A DNA stretch of 64,000 nucleotides, from NCBI RefSeq assembly GCF_001274785.1, contig NZ_LHPI01000025.1, positions 124,001 to 188,000 of the forward strand. The letters run 5' to 3'. Positions 45,694 through 53,723 of the stretch are shown here, piece after piece (the stretch's first letter is position 1; the number at the start of each line of letters is the position of its first letter). Below the pieces are notes generated by a model, which worked only from the letters and a program-made list of their open reading frames with translations, was not told where the DNA came from and searched no databases. Both the position numbers and the translations under genes were made by a program. This DNA is from Vibrio hepatarius (lineage in GTDB: Bacteria; Pseudomonadota; Gammaproteobacteria; Enterobacterales; Vibrionaceae).

Positions 45694-47595
45694 ATGGACC
45701 TAAAAGCAGGCTGGGATGGGACTTGGCAAGACTTTCTTTCTACAGACAAAGCTAGTTTTCTAGAGTCGTTAGTATCTTTCCATCGTAGTTTGAGTTGGAC
45801 GCAAGATCTCGATCCTGCGCAACGCTACGCTTGGGAAACTGAATACGATGTAATGACGGCTACCCTTCATCACGTCGTCAATGACGCGAAGGTGGAACCA
45901 GAGAAGTGCTGGATAGCCTTTGAACAAGAATTGATTGGTGAAGGCGGAAAACGAGCGGCGGATGTTAACCTAGTTACTCCAGCTGGCGAATTGTTTGTAG
46001 TCGAGTTCAAACATAAGCAAGAAGCCTCTGAATACGAAATTCTTCGAGCAAACTCTGATTTGCAAACAATGCGACGCTATCACAGTGAGTCTATCGACCT
46101 AGTCGGTCATGGCTTTGTTGTTCTCACCAAACCTGGTGCTAAGCCGTTCCAACACCCAAACGTTGTGTGTGACATCGCAGACGAAGGTCTGGTTCCCCAG
46201 TTAGCGTCACAGCTTATAACGTCATTAAGTAAACCTGGTTACTATGATGTACTCCAATGGGCAAAAGGGGAGTTTTATCGCCAGCCAAGCATATTGCATG
46301 GCACTGCTCAGGTCTTTTTCGACGCTAAAATACCTACGCTAAAAACCTCGGCCGGTGAAAATATTGACCAGGCACGTACGGCACTGTTAAAGCTTTATCA
46401 GCATGCTAGGGATAAGCAACAAAGATATGTTGTTGTCGTTCATGGGCGCCCTGGTGCAGGAAAGACTCTACTGGGCATTAGTTCTGTTGCTGAAATTGCA
46501 CGTAGTGAGAGCGCAAAGCAGAGCGAACCTATTTTTCTTTCTGGCAATGGACCTCTCGTTCAGGTGCTACAACATACGTTAGATTATAGTGGTAAGCAGT
46601 CAGTTGGCCGGACAGGAGATAAGGTCATTGATGGTCGAGTGATGATCCAAGATCTGCTCCCGTTCAAGAAGGATCTGAAGCGCTCACTAAAATCACGCAG
46701 AGAGACTTTTGTCGTATTTGATGAAGCACAGCGAGCGTGGGACAAAGCAAGCCCTAGAGAATCACAATCACCGTCTGAGTTAATGTTGTTTTGTAACTGG
46801 CTTGCTTGTCAACCGTTTGGAGTGTTGGTGCTTTTGGTGGGAGATGGTCAAGCGATCCATCGCAATGAGATGCAGTTAGATCAGATGCTAGTAGACCTAG
46901 ATGCAGCAATAAGAGCGCAAAACGGCAAAGTCATCCCTATTATGCCATCGCTGCACGCCGGTAAAATGCAACTCGTTACGCCAATTAAGAAAGACGTGTA
47001 TAACCTTAAAACGCCCATTAGGCAGGCCTATACAGAGAGTTTAGACAAGTGGATTGAAGCGGTTCTATCTAACAATTCTGACCAAGCTCAAAAAGTCGCT
47101 TTGGATATTCAGGCTTACTACCCATTGCGACTGACTCAAAACCAGCAAACTGCTGAAACTTATGCTCTGGGTGTACAACAAACTATGCACGAAGGAAACA
47201 AGCTTCAAGACGCCTTTAGAACAGGCTGGTTGATGTCCAGCCAAGGTGGCAAGTTTATTGAGGAAGTCCAGAAAGACAAATACAAACCAGGTAAACATAT
47301 TGGCCCTTGGTACGTTGAGCCACCAAGTTCTGAAAATTCATGTTGTCAATTTGAAGCGGCTTGTACTGAGTTTAGTTGTCAAGGTTTAGAACTATCACTT
47401 GCTCTGTTTAACTGGGGGCAGGATATGGTCTATCGCAACGGAAAGCTGGTGGTTGAAGACCGGCGCCAGTACGAACATTACACAGAGGGTAGTTATAGAG
47501 TATTGCTCAGTCGTGGGCGTAGTGGTTTGGTCGTAAAGTGTGATGACCAAGAAACGTTCGAATACTTGAAACAATGTGGTATGCAAGTTATGTGA
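45694..47595 (+). CDS. Nuclease-helicase fusion with DUF2075 domain
   Basis: 633 residues. The N-terminal domain has a PD-(D/E)xK pattern: GGKRAADVNLV with D90, then LFVVEFKHK with E104 and K106. The rest is a DUF2075 SF1-type NTPase: Walker A GRPGAGKT at 251-258, Walker B FDEAQRAW (D343, E344) and a C-terminal CQGLELSLALFNWG motif. It lies 12 bases after the Nudix gene. Predicted to unwind and cut nucleic acid; no characterised homologue is known to me. Confidence 0.75.
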   Translation: MDLKAGWDGTWQDFLSTDKASFLESLVSFHRSLSWTQDLDPAQRYAWETEYDVMTATLHHVVNDAKVEPEKCWIAFEQELIGEGGKRAADVNLVTPAGELFVVEFKHKQEASEYEILRANSDLQTMRRYHSESIDLVGHGFVVLTKPGAKPFQHPNVVCDIADEGLVPQLASQLITSLSKPGYYDVLQWAKGEFYRQPSILHGTAQVFFDAKIPTLKTSAGENIDQARTALLKLYQHARDKQQRYVVVVHGRPGAGKTLLGISSVAEIARSESAKQSEPIFLSGNGPLVQVLQHTLDYSGKQSVGRTGDKVIDGRVMIQDLLPFKKDLKRSLKSRRETFVVFDEAQRAWDKASPRESQSPSELMLFCNWLACQPFGVLVLLVGDGQAIHRNEMQLDQMLVDLDAAIRAQNGKVIPIMPSLHAGKMQLVTPIKKDVYNLKTPIRQAYTESLDKWIEAVLSNNSDQAQKVALDIQAYYPLRLTQNQQTAETYALGVQQTMHEGNKLQDAFRTGWLMSSQGGKFIEEVQKDKYKPGKHIGPWYVEPPSSENSCCQFEAACTEFSCQGLELSLALFNWGQDMVYRNGKLVVEDRRQYEHYTEGSYRVLLSRGRSGLVVKCDDQETFEYLKQCGMQVM

Positions 47596-47922
47596 TTTTT
47601 ATCGCGCGTTGTTTGGGTGTTCGTTTAGGCTTACAAACAAGTTAAGGAGTGGGAGTAAATGCAGGAGGATCAATGCTTATGGCGCTGTCAAGTTGAACGG
47701 TAGGTCCTTAGAGTTAGATAGTAGCTGCCTTAGGTATATTTCTAAAATCAGGTTAGACCTTCGATGACTTGTTTAAACCTGTTTCACATAACACTTTCGT
47801 ACTACTCTGTTTGACGTTATAAAAGCTCCGTATGTAATGTTGTTCTTAACCTGTTGTTGCTATTGATTTTATTTTGCCTTTCGGATGAAAGGTTTGGTTT
47901 AAATCACTTTTGAGTTAAACAA
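47596..47922. other. Intergenic region between the DUF2075 and helicase-pair units
   Basis: About 330 bases with no supported gene. A reading frame at 47576-47767 is not protein-like. There are several AACAAG/TTAGG-like words but no coherent attC site. Confidence 0.4.
47811..47838 (+). promoter_or_regulatory. Candidate promoter for the helicase pair
   Basis: TTGACG at 47811-47816 and TGTAAT at 47833-47838, 16 bases apart, lie about 85 bases upstream of the first helicase start. Confidence 0.35.
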
Positions 47923-49653
47923 ATGGAATTACGAAGTGTTCTAACTGATTTGAGAAAGTTCGTTGAAGATGAACATAGAGCAAACTATGAAAAGCTGTAT
48001 GAGGTCTGGGAGAAACCGCTCACCCAAAAACTTACAAAAGGTGAGTCTCAACAAATTCGTTATGTCCGAAAAGAAGGTCAGAATCACCTGCTTGTTACTT
48101 TGGGCCAAAACGAGTCGAGATTTCGTGAAGGGGACATGATATGTCTTCATTTGGGCGAGCCAAGCAAAAAGAGGCATGTACAGCAAGGTACTATCGAAGC
48201 AGAAAATGAAGATGAGTGGTTGGTTCGAGTTCATCAAATAGATGATGAGAAGCTTCAGGAGATTATTTCTGGTTGTTATGCTGATCCAGACACAATGGAT
48301 CTAAAACCATTTTATGATAAAGCATTGGATGAAATAGCCGAGTCTAAGCAAGGTAGAGAAATAGTACTACCGTTGCTGGCAGATAAGTTGGATACAGGTT
48401 TTATTTTTGAAGATGATTACGATGAAGCCGCGGACTTTGCCGAAGAGTATGGTTTAAATGAGCACCAAGCGGATGCTGTAGGTAAAGCTGTTTCCGCTAA
48501 GTACCTAGCTTGTATACAAGGACCTCCCGGAACCGGAAAAACGAAAGTAATCAGTCTGATTGCAAAGTTATTGGTAGAGCAAGGTCAACGAGTATTTATG
48601 ACGTCACATACTCACATGGCAATAAACAATGCGCTTAATAAGATCGCTGGTGAAAACGTTCCAGTGATCAAAGTTGGAGCAAGAGGTTGTACTAAGGGCC
48701 TTGATAAAAGTGTTAAGCACTTTGAATATGGCGATGATTGGGAGAACAAACCGGATTCTGGGTACGTAATTGGAGCCACTCCTTTTGCAACGTGTAGTGC
48801 AAGGTTAGAGCAATATGACTTCGATACAGTCATTTTCGATGAAGCAAGTCAAATCACTCTTCCATTAGCAATTATGGCAATGAGAAAGGCGAAACGATTT
48901 ATATTTGTTGGTGACCACAAGCAATTACCTCCAGTAGTACTTTCGGCATCTGTTCTTGATGACTGCTCCATCTTTTCTCGGATGATATCTGGTAACCCTG
49001 ATGTTTCAGTGATGCTCAGCCAAACATACCGTATGTGTCACGCTCTATCTAACTGGCCTAGTCAAATTTATTATTCTGGTCGTTTAGTCTCAGCCGGTCC
49101 CAATGCTACACGCACTTTCAACCTGCCTAACCAGCCTCACAAGTATGCCGAAGTCTTATCTACTGAATCCCCCTTTGTGTTTATTAAGTCTCCTGCAACA
49201 AATGCACGAAATGTTAATAGGCTTGAAGCTGAACTTGTAGTTGATCTTATTGAAACTGCAATTGAATCAGGGTTGAGTGCTGGTGAGATAGGTGTAGTAA
49301 CCCCTTTTAGGAGCCACGCTAAAGCTTTGAAATCTCGTCTAGCAGATAGGAAAGGTATTTTTTCTTCGGAGACTATTGTTACTGATACAGTTGAAAGAAT
49401 GCAGGGACAAGAAAGAGAAATGATCATTATTTCTCTTTGTTCTACAGATCCTCAGTATATAAGTGCTATCGCTGAGTTCTTTTTCCAAGCTGAACGTTTA
49501 AATGTAGCGATCACCCGTCCGCAAACAAAACTGATATTAGTTGGTCCTGAGATCTCCAATTCTTTTCTCCAAGAGTCAAATGACGAGAGCTTACTCAAAA
49601 GAGTTGAGGAATATCGTTCTTTGATTAACTCGGGGTATAAATATAATAAATAG
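47923..49653 (+). CDS. SF1 helicase, Upf1/Dna2-like (AAA_11/AAA_12)
   Basis: 576 residues. An N-terminal beta-rich domain (about 25-120; REGDMICLHLGEP) is followed by the helicase core: Walker A QGPPGTGKT at 199-207, Walker B VIFDEASQI (D306), motif III VGDHKQLPPV, and C-terminal VTDTVERMQGQERE and RLNVAITRPQTKL motifs. This set belongs to the Upf1-like SF1B group, acting on DNA or RNA. It lies 8 bases before a second helicase. Confidence 0.88.
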   Translation: MELRSVLTDLRKFVEDEHRANYEKLYEVWEKPLTQKLTKGESQQIRYVRKEGQNHLLVTLGQNESRFREGDMICLHLGEPSKKRHVQQGTIEAENEDEWLVRVHQIDDEKLQEIISGCYADPDTMDLKPFYDKALDEIAESKQGREIVLPLLADKLDTGFIFEDDYDEAADFAEEYGLNEHQADAVGKAVSAKYLACIQGPPGTGKTKVISLIAKLLVEQGQRVFMTSHTHMAINNALNKIAGENVPVIKVGARGCTKGLDKSVKHFEYGDDWENKPDSGYVIGATPFATCSARLEQYDFDTVIFDEASQITLPLAIMAMRKAKRFIFVGDHKQLPPVVLSASVLDDCSIFSRMISGNPDVSVMLSQTYRMCHALSNWPSQIYYSGRLVSAGPNATRTFNLPNQPHKYAEVLSTESPFVFIKSPATNARNVNRLEAELVVDLIETAIESGLSAGEIGVVTPFRSHAKALKSRLADRKGIFSSETIVTDTVERMQGQEREMIIISLCSTDPQYISAIAEFFFQAERLNVAITRPQTKLILVGPEISNSFLQESNDESLLKRVEEYRSLINSGYKYNK

Positions 49654-49661
49654 GAAATGAT

Positions 49662-51632
49662 ATGGCACAGATGGAATCAATTACGGGCTTAGATCGTAAA
49701 GTTAGAAGGCATTTTAAAAAAGTTCTCAGTAGATTGTCAGACGAATTCATTGTCCGAGAACCATTACTGGATGAATCAAAAATAGCCCCAATCGTATTGG
49801 AAGGGCCTTGTAAAAGTTGGTTGATGATTGGTTGGCACGAAAAGCAGCCAAATGAAACTGAGCTTGCTAAATGGAGGTGCTTCAATTCAGATTTACTTTC
49901 TAAGGGATATCAACCAATCAAGTATCTTGCTGTAGTTGAAGAGGACTTGGGGCACAAAGCAACAAGCGAAGAGCAGGCTGATAGATTCATTCATATCCTC
50001 GACCAAAAGGGCTTTTACATAGACGGTGAGAAGAATATTGTTGACCTTTTGACAGAGTCTCCGCTTGAACAGTACTACTGGGTAAAAAAGACACTTTTTC
50101 CTGAGTCAGCAATCCATTCTCAATGTACGACCAGGAGGAGCGTTTCAAGAGTAGATAATACAGCTAGTCTGCAACAGTTTTTCTTAGATTATGATCAAGA
50201 ATTGGCAACTCGTTTTGACATGCTTGAACAAGCTGATGTAAGCGAAGACAGTCAAGATGATTTCTCTGTAAGGCTCATTAATGGGGTTGCTGGTAGTGGG
50301 AAAACACTTATCTTGATAAATCGTGCTATAGCATTTTGTAAAAAGCACCCCGATAAAAAAGCACTACTTGTTATTCATAACAAACCGGTCACTTCAGATA
50401 TAAAGCATAGATTTGAAGAGTGGTTAGGTGGAGCTCCTTCGAACCTGAAGATCGAGACATTTCATCAATTTGCCCTCAATCAACAGAAGAAAGTTTCTAA
50501 GAATTGGAGGCTCACCCCATTATTTGGCGACAAAGCTGTAGAGCCCCTTCGTGCCCAAATCTTTTGTGATACCAATGAGAGCTACACTCAGTTGAAGTTA
50601 ACTGATGGGCAGATCTGGTCTGAATTAGAGTACATCAATGAATATCTAATAAAAGATGAAGATGATTATTTAGAGTATGAACGTCAAGGTCGGGGCTTTG
50701 CTCTTCAGAAGTCGCAGCGTTTGCATATTTGGAAACTCTACGAGATGGTAGTTCAGACAATGTCTAGTCCTAAAGGATATCTACCAAGTCTTTATGTTAA
50801 GGACTTAGCTTTACGCGAAGATTCCAATGGGTTGGAAAAGTTTGATCATATTTTGGTCGATGAGGCTCAGTTCTTTGCGCCTTCTTGGCTCCAGCTAGTT
50901 AAGATGTCGTTAATTTCAAACGGTGCAATATTTCTGTGTGCAGATCCTAACCAAGGCTTTCTAAAGAGCCGATTGAGCTGGAAAAGTGTTGGTTTCAATG
51001 TTCGAGGGCGAACAAAACGGCTCAATTATTCATATCGTACCACTTATGAAATTATGGTTGCTGCGAATGCATTGATCGAAGGTATTGAAGATGACGCTGA
51101 TGATTTCGTAAAACCTGATTTAGAAAGAATGGAGAGAGGGGTAAAACCGCAGATAATCTATAGTCATACTCTTCAAGATGAAAAGATACGTTTTTTAAAT
51201 GAGTTAAGTGAATGTTGTAGAACCGACGATATACCTCTTCAGCAAGTCATGGTGCTTTGCAGTGGTAGCTATAGTCCTTGGAGCCTTAAACGTGATATTG
51301 AGAACACTCTAGGTAAAGGAACTGTGGTTAACTGCAATGACTGGAAAGACATTAAAGATAATATTGGTGGGAAAATTCGTCTTATGAGTATCAACAGTTG
51401 TACAGGAATGGAATCAGGAGTGACATTCGTTCTTGGGGCTGGTGAGCTAATGAATCAAGCCAAAAATATTGATTTAGATGATGCTGAAAGAGAGCTTGCT
51501 CAAAAAGAATCCCTTAGAAAACTTTATGTATCAATGACTCGAGCCGGGCAACGACTGGCCTTATTTAGTACCGAGAAACTGCCTGAAGGGGTACATGAGT
51601 ATGTAGAGCTTTCTGGTGCTTCATTGGATTGA
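49662..51632 (+). CDS. UvrD-like SF1A helicase with N-terminal extension
   Basis: 656 residues. The first 195 residues may be a NERD-like or other nuclease-related module (WLMIGWHEKQP, YLAVVEEDLGH), which I cannot assign. The helicase core has Walker A NGVAGSGKT at 207-215, Walker B LVDEAQFF (D400), and the C-terminal SCTGMESGVTFVLG and KLYVSMTRAGQRL motifs of the UvrD/PcrA group. Tightly linked to the preceding helicase, so the products probably act together. Confidence 0.82.
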   Translation: MAQMESITGLDRKVRRHFKKVLSRLSDEFIVREPLLDESKIAPIVLEGPCKSWLMIGWHEKQPNETELAKWRCFNSDLLSKGYQPIKYLAVVEEDLGHKATSEEQADRFIHILDQKGFYIDGEKNIVDLLTESPLEQYYWVKKTLFPESAIHSQCTTRRSVSRVDNTASLQQFFLDYDQELATRFDMLEQADVSEDSQDDFSVRLINGVAGSGKTLILINRAIAFCKKHPDKKALLVIHNKPVTSDIKHRFEEWLGGAPSNLKIETFHQFALNQQKKVSKNWRLTPLFGDKAVEPLRAQIFCDTNESYTQLKLTDGQIWSELEYINEYLIKDEDDYLEYERQGRGFALQKSQRLHIWKLYEMVVQTMSSPKGYLPSLYVKDLALREDSNGLEKFDHILVDEAQFFAPSWLQLVKMSLISNGAIFLCADPNQGFLKSRLSWKSVGFNVRGRTKRLNYSYRTTYEIMVAANALIEGIEDDADDFVKPDLERMERGVKPQIIYSHTLQDEKIRFLNELSECCRTDDIPLQQVMVLCSGSYSPWSLKRDIENTLGKGTVVNCNDWKDIKDNIGGKIRLMSINSCTGMESGVTFVLGAGELMNQAKNIDLDDAERELAQKESLRKLYVSMTRAGQRLALFSTEKLPEGVHEYVELSGASLD

Positions 51633-51705
51633 TTAGTAAGGCGGATTCAATCAGGTCTATTGGCCTGAACTCCCACTTATATAGATGGGCGCTGTTAAAT
51701 GGTTA

Positions 51706-51752
51706 GGAAAGGAATGGGGCTCTATTCTATGCGTCCCACCCCTTTCTTTTTA
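51706..51752 (+). terminator. Probable terminator after the helicase pair
   Basis: GAAAGGAATGGGG pairs imperfectly with CCCACCCCTTTC across a long loop, then a T-run. Confidence 0.5.
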
Positions 51753-52211
51753 TACCACACAATCGTATTTACGAGCTGCATTGACAGTCATACACCCTAT
51801 AAGGCCACCAGCTAATATGTACAGCAAAGAGTTCTTCGATTGGTAACAGTGAGCCAAAAGTAGACCTGCAACAGCACCCAGGCCCGCCCCTTGTAACTGC
51901 TCACTGGATGGCTTGCCGTGTAGCACTGTTGAGGCTAAATGCTCACAGTTATTGGCTAACACCCCATATTTTCTAGCTTTCTTGATCAATTGTTCTGCTT
52001 GGCTAAACAGTTCGTTTTTCTTGTCTTCATTTAAATGACTTAAAACGACTTTTACTGTTTTGCCATTTGCGTAATCTTCTAAGGCACAAATTTCTACATT
52101 GCCATCTGGAGAGTTGTGGAGTACTCGTCCCTTACCCAGGTAGATTCCGGCATGCTCTACCAGCAGCTTTGAACGATAAAGTAGATCACCAATACTAAGA
52201 TTATTCTTCAT
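51750..52211 (-). CDS. LRAT-like (NlpC/P60 superfamily) protein with hydrophobic C-terminus
   Basis: 153 residues. The LRAT-like core shows VEHAGIYLG (H20), VLHNSP (H32) and NNCEHLAS with the catalytic Cys C89. The family includes lecithin retinol and phospholipid acyltransferases/hydrolases. The last 45 residues have Gly-rich hydrophobic segments (GAVAGLLLAHC, LLYILAGGLIGCM) likely to enter membrane. Divergent from an XRE regulator with a similar tail. It may modify lipids at the membrane, which is inference. Confidence 0.75.
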   Translation of the reverse strand: MKNNLSIGDLLYRSKLLVEHAGIYLGKGRVLHNSPDGNVEICALEDYANGKTVKVVLSHLNEDKKNELFSQAEQLIKKARKYGVLANNCEHLASTVLHGKPSSEQLQGAGLGAVAGLLLAHCYQSKNSLLYILAGGLIGCMTVNAARKYDCVV

Positions 52212-52251
52212 AAATTTTCCTTACTGATTTAAAGTATGTGTATTCTCAATT

Positions 52252-52308
52252 TGCATTAAAATGCGTAAAACGTATATTGATGCATTTAACTTATACCTAT
52301 GCACTTAA
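52252..52308. promoter_or_regulatory. Repeated TGCAYTTAA-like words between the LRAT-like and XRE genes
   Basis: TGCATTAAA at 52252, TGCATTTAA at 52281 and TGCACTTAA at 52300 lie in the divergent promoter region and could be operator sites for the XRE protein. Confidence 0.4.
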
Positions 52309-52342
52309 TTGATCAAGTGTTATTTAGTTATTGGTGGTAAAA

Positions 52343-52732
52343 ATGCAAGACAAAATGGTTTCTTACTCATCGATTCTGGGTGTGGTCGTCGCGAATAAAC
52401 GCAAAGAACTAGGCATAGAGCAGAGCGTATTAGCTGAAAAAATGGGGCTCTCACAAGCTAGCTATAGTCGTTTGGAATCAGGAAAGTCAACGTTCTCTGT
52501 TGATCAGATGTTTGAATGTGCTAAAGCTCTTGGTATTGCTCCAGATGAACTTTTTAATTCGGTTGTGAATACAGTTAATAATCTCAAGGAAAGTGAACAA
52601 GTGTCTGTTCAAGCCCAACTCAGAGGTAACGCAACAAAAGCTAAGTCTGAAGGGGGGAGCAATGTAGGTACTTTCATAGCGGGAGCGGCCTTGGGAGCAT
52701 TAATAGTTGGATTGGCTGGTAAGTCCAAATAA
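52343..52732 (+). CDS. XRE-family regulator with C-terminal hydrophobic segment
   Basis: 129 residues. The helix-turn-helix domain (residues about 12-68; LAEKMGLSQASYSRLESGKS) is followed by a Ser/Gln-rich linker and the segment GTFIAGAALGALIVGLAGKSK, here read as GTFIAGAALGALIVGLAG, long enough to span or insert in membrane. This tail is unusual for an XRE repressor. I chose ATG 52343; TTG and GTG codons just upstream are in the same frame. Confidence 0.8.
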   Translation: MQDKMVSYSSILGVVVANKRKELGIEQSVLAEKMGLSQASYSRLESGKSTFSVDQMFECAKALGIAPDELFNSVVNTVNNLKESEQVSVQAQLRGNATKAKSEGGSNVGTFIAGAALGALIVGLAGKSK

Positions 52733-52811
52733 ACGTAACGGATATCAATGTAACTGATTGTATATCTTGGTATATTGCCGAAGTTAAAAGTCAAAATGGT
52801 TAGGGTCTATA

Positions 52812-53717
52812 GTGCTCCCAAGTTATCAAGATTTAATGAAGCCAGTGTTAGAGGCTGCGAAGAATGAAGAAGTTAAGCTTAGCAACGTTGTAGATTTGCT
52901 AGCGGAGCAATTTAATCTGTCAGAAGACGAGAGAACTGAGCTGCTTCCTAGTGGCCGACAAGCGGCATTCACGAACCGAGTTGGGTGGGCTAAAACCTAT
53001 CTAGCGAAAGCAGGGCTTTTGGACTCAACAAGGCGTGGTCATTTCGTTATAACAGACTTGGGGAAAGAAGCTCTAAACAGTGGCGAAGAGATCAATAACC
53101 AATACCTTAAACGTTTTGATGACTTCAATGCGTTCACTAAGCAGAAGAACGGTGATTCAGACCAAGGTGAAAAGACAACTGTGTCTGATAATGATGCGAC
53201 GCCAGATGAAGTACTAAGAGCTGCTTACAAACAGATTAACGACGCGTTAGCCTCAGACATCTTGTCTCGAACACGTAAAGTGTCTCCAGCCTTCTTTGAA
53301 CAACTGCTGATCGACCTACTACTAGCAATGGGTTATGGCGGAAGCTATGAGGGTATGGCCCATACGCTAGGAAAGAGTGGTGATAACGGTGTGGATGGAG
53401 TGATTAATCAAGACCCTCTGGGTGTTGATCAGGTTTACATCCAGGCCAAGCGTTATGCTGATGGCAACAATGTTGGTGCAGGTGAAATCAGGGACTTCTA
53501 TGGTGCGCTTAATCTGAAGAAAGCACAGAAAGGCATTTATATCACTACATCTGATTTTACCTCATCAGCAACTCAGACAGCGAAAGGCCTAGGCATGCGC
53601 ATCGTACTTATCAATGGTAAAGAGTTGGCAAAACTCATGCTGCGTTACAACATTGGTAGCCGAGATGAGCAGGTGTTGTATATCAAGCGTATCGATGAAG
53701 AGTTTTTTGAAGGGTAG
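52812..53717 (+). CDS. mrr: Mrr-type restriction endonuclease
   Basis: 301 residues. The N-terminal winged-helix Mrr_N domain (about 5-95) is followed by the catalytic Mrr_cat domain with D195 in NGVDGVI and Q211-A-K213 in YIQAKRY, the D...QxK nuclease site. Mrr cuts methylated or foreign-methylated DNA. Starts GTG 52812. It stops 6 bases before hsdR, so it is the first gene of the restriction operon rather than a separate unit. Confidence 0.93.
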   Translation: MLPSYQDLMKPVLEAAKNEEVKLSNVVDLLAEQFNLSEDERTELLPSGRQAAFTNRVGWAKTYLAKAGLLDSTRRGHFVITDLGKEALNSGEEINNQYLKRFDDFNAFTKQKNGDSDQGEKTTVSDNDATPDEVLRAAYKQINDALASDILSRTRKVSPAFFEQLLIDLLLAMGYGGSYEGMAHTLGKSGDNGVDGVINQDPLGVDQVYIQAKRYADGNNVGAGEIRDFYGALNLKKAQKGIYITTSDFTSSATQTAKGLGMRIVLINGKELAKLMLRYNIGSRDEQVLYIKRIDEEFFEG

Positions 53718-53723
53718 CCCACG

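Noticed and set aside
47596..47767. Possible integron attC-like sequence or small gene
   Set aside because: Words such as TTAGGC and AACAAG occur but no paired R'/R'' core sites or stem can be drawn, and the frame at 47576-47767 lacks a ribosome site and normal composition.
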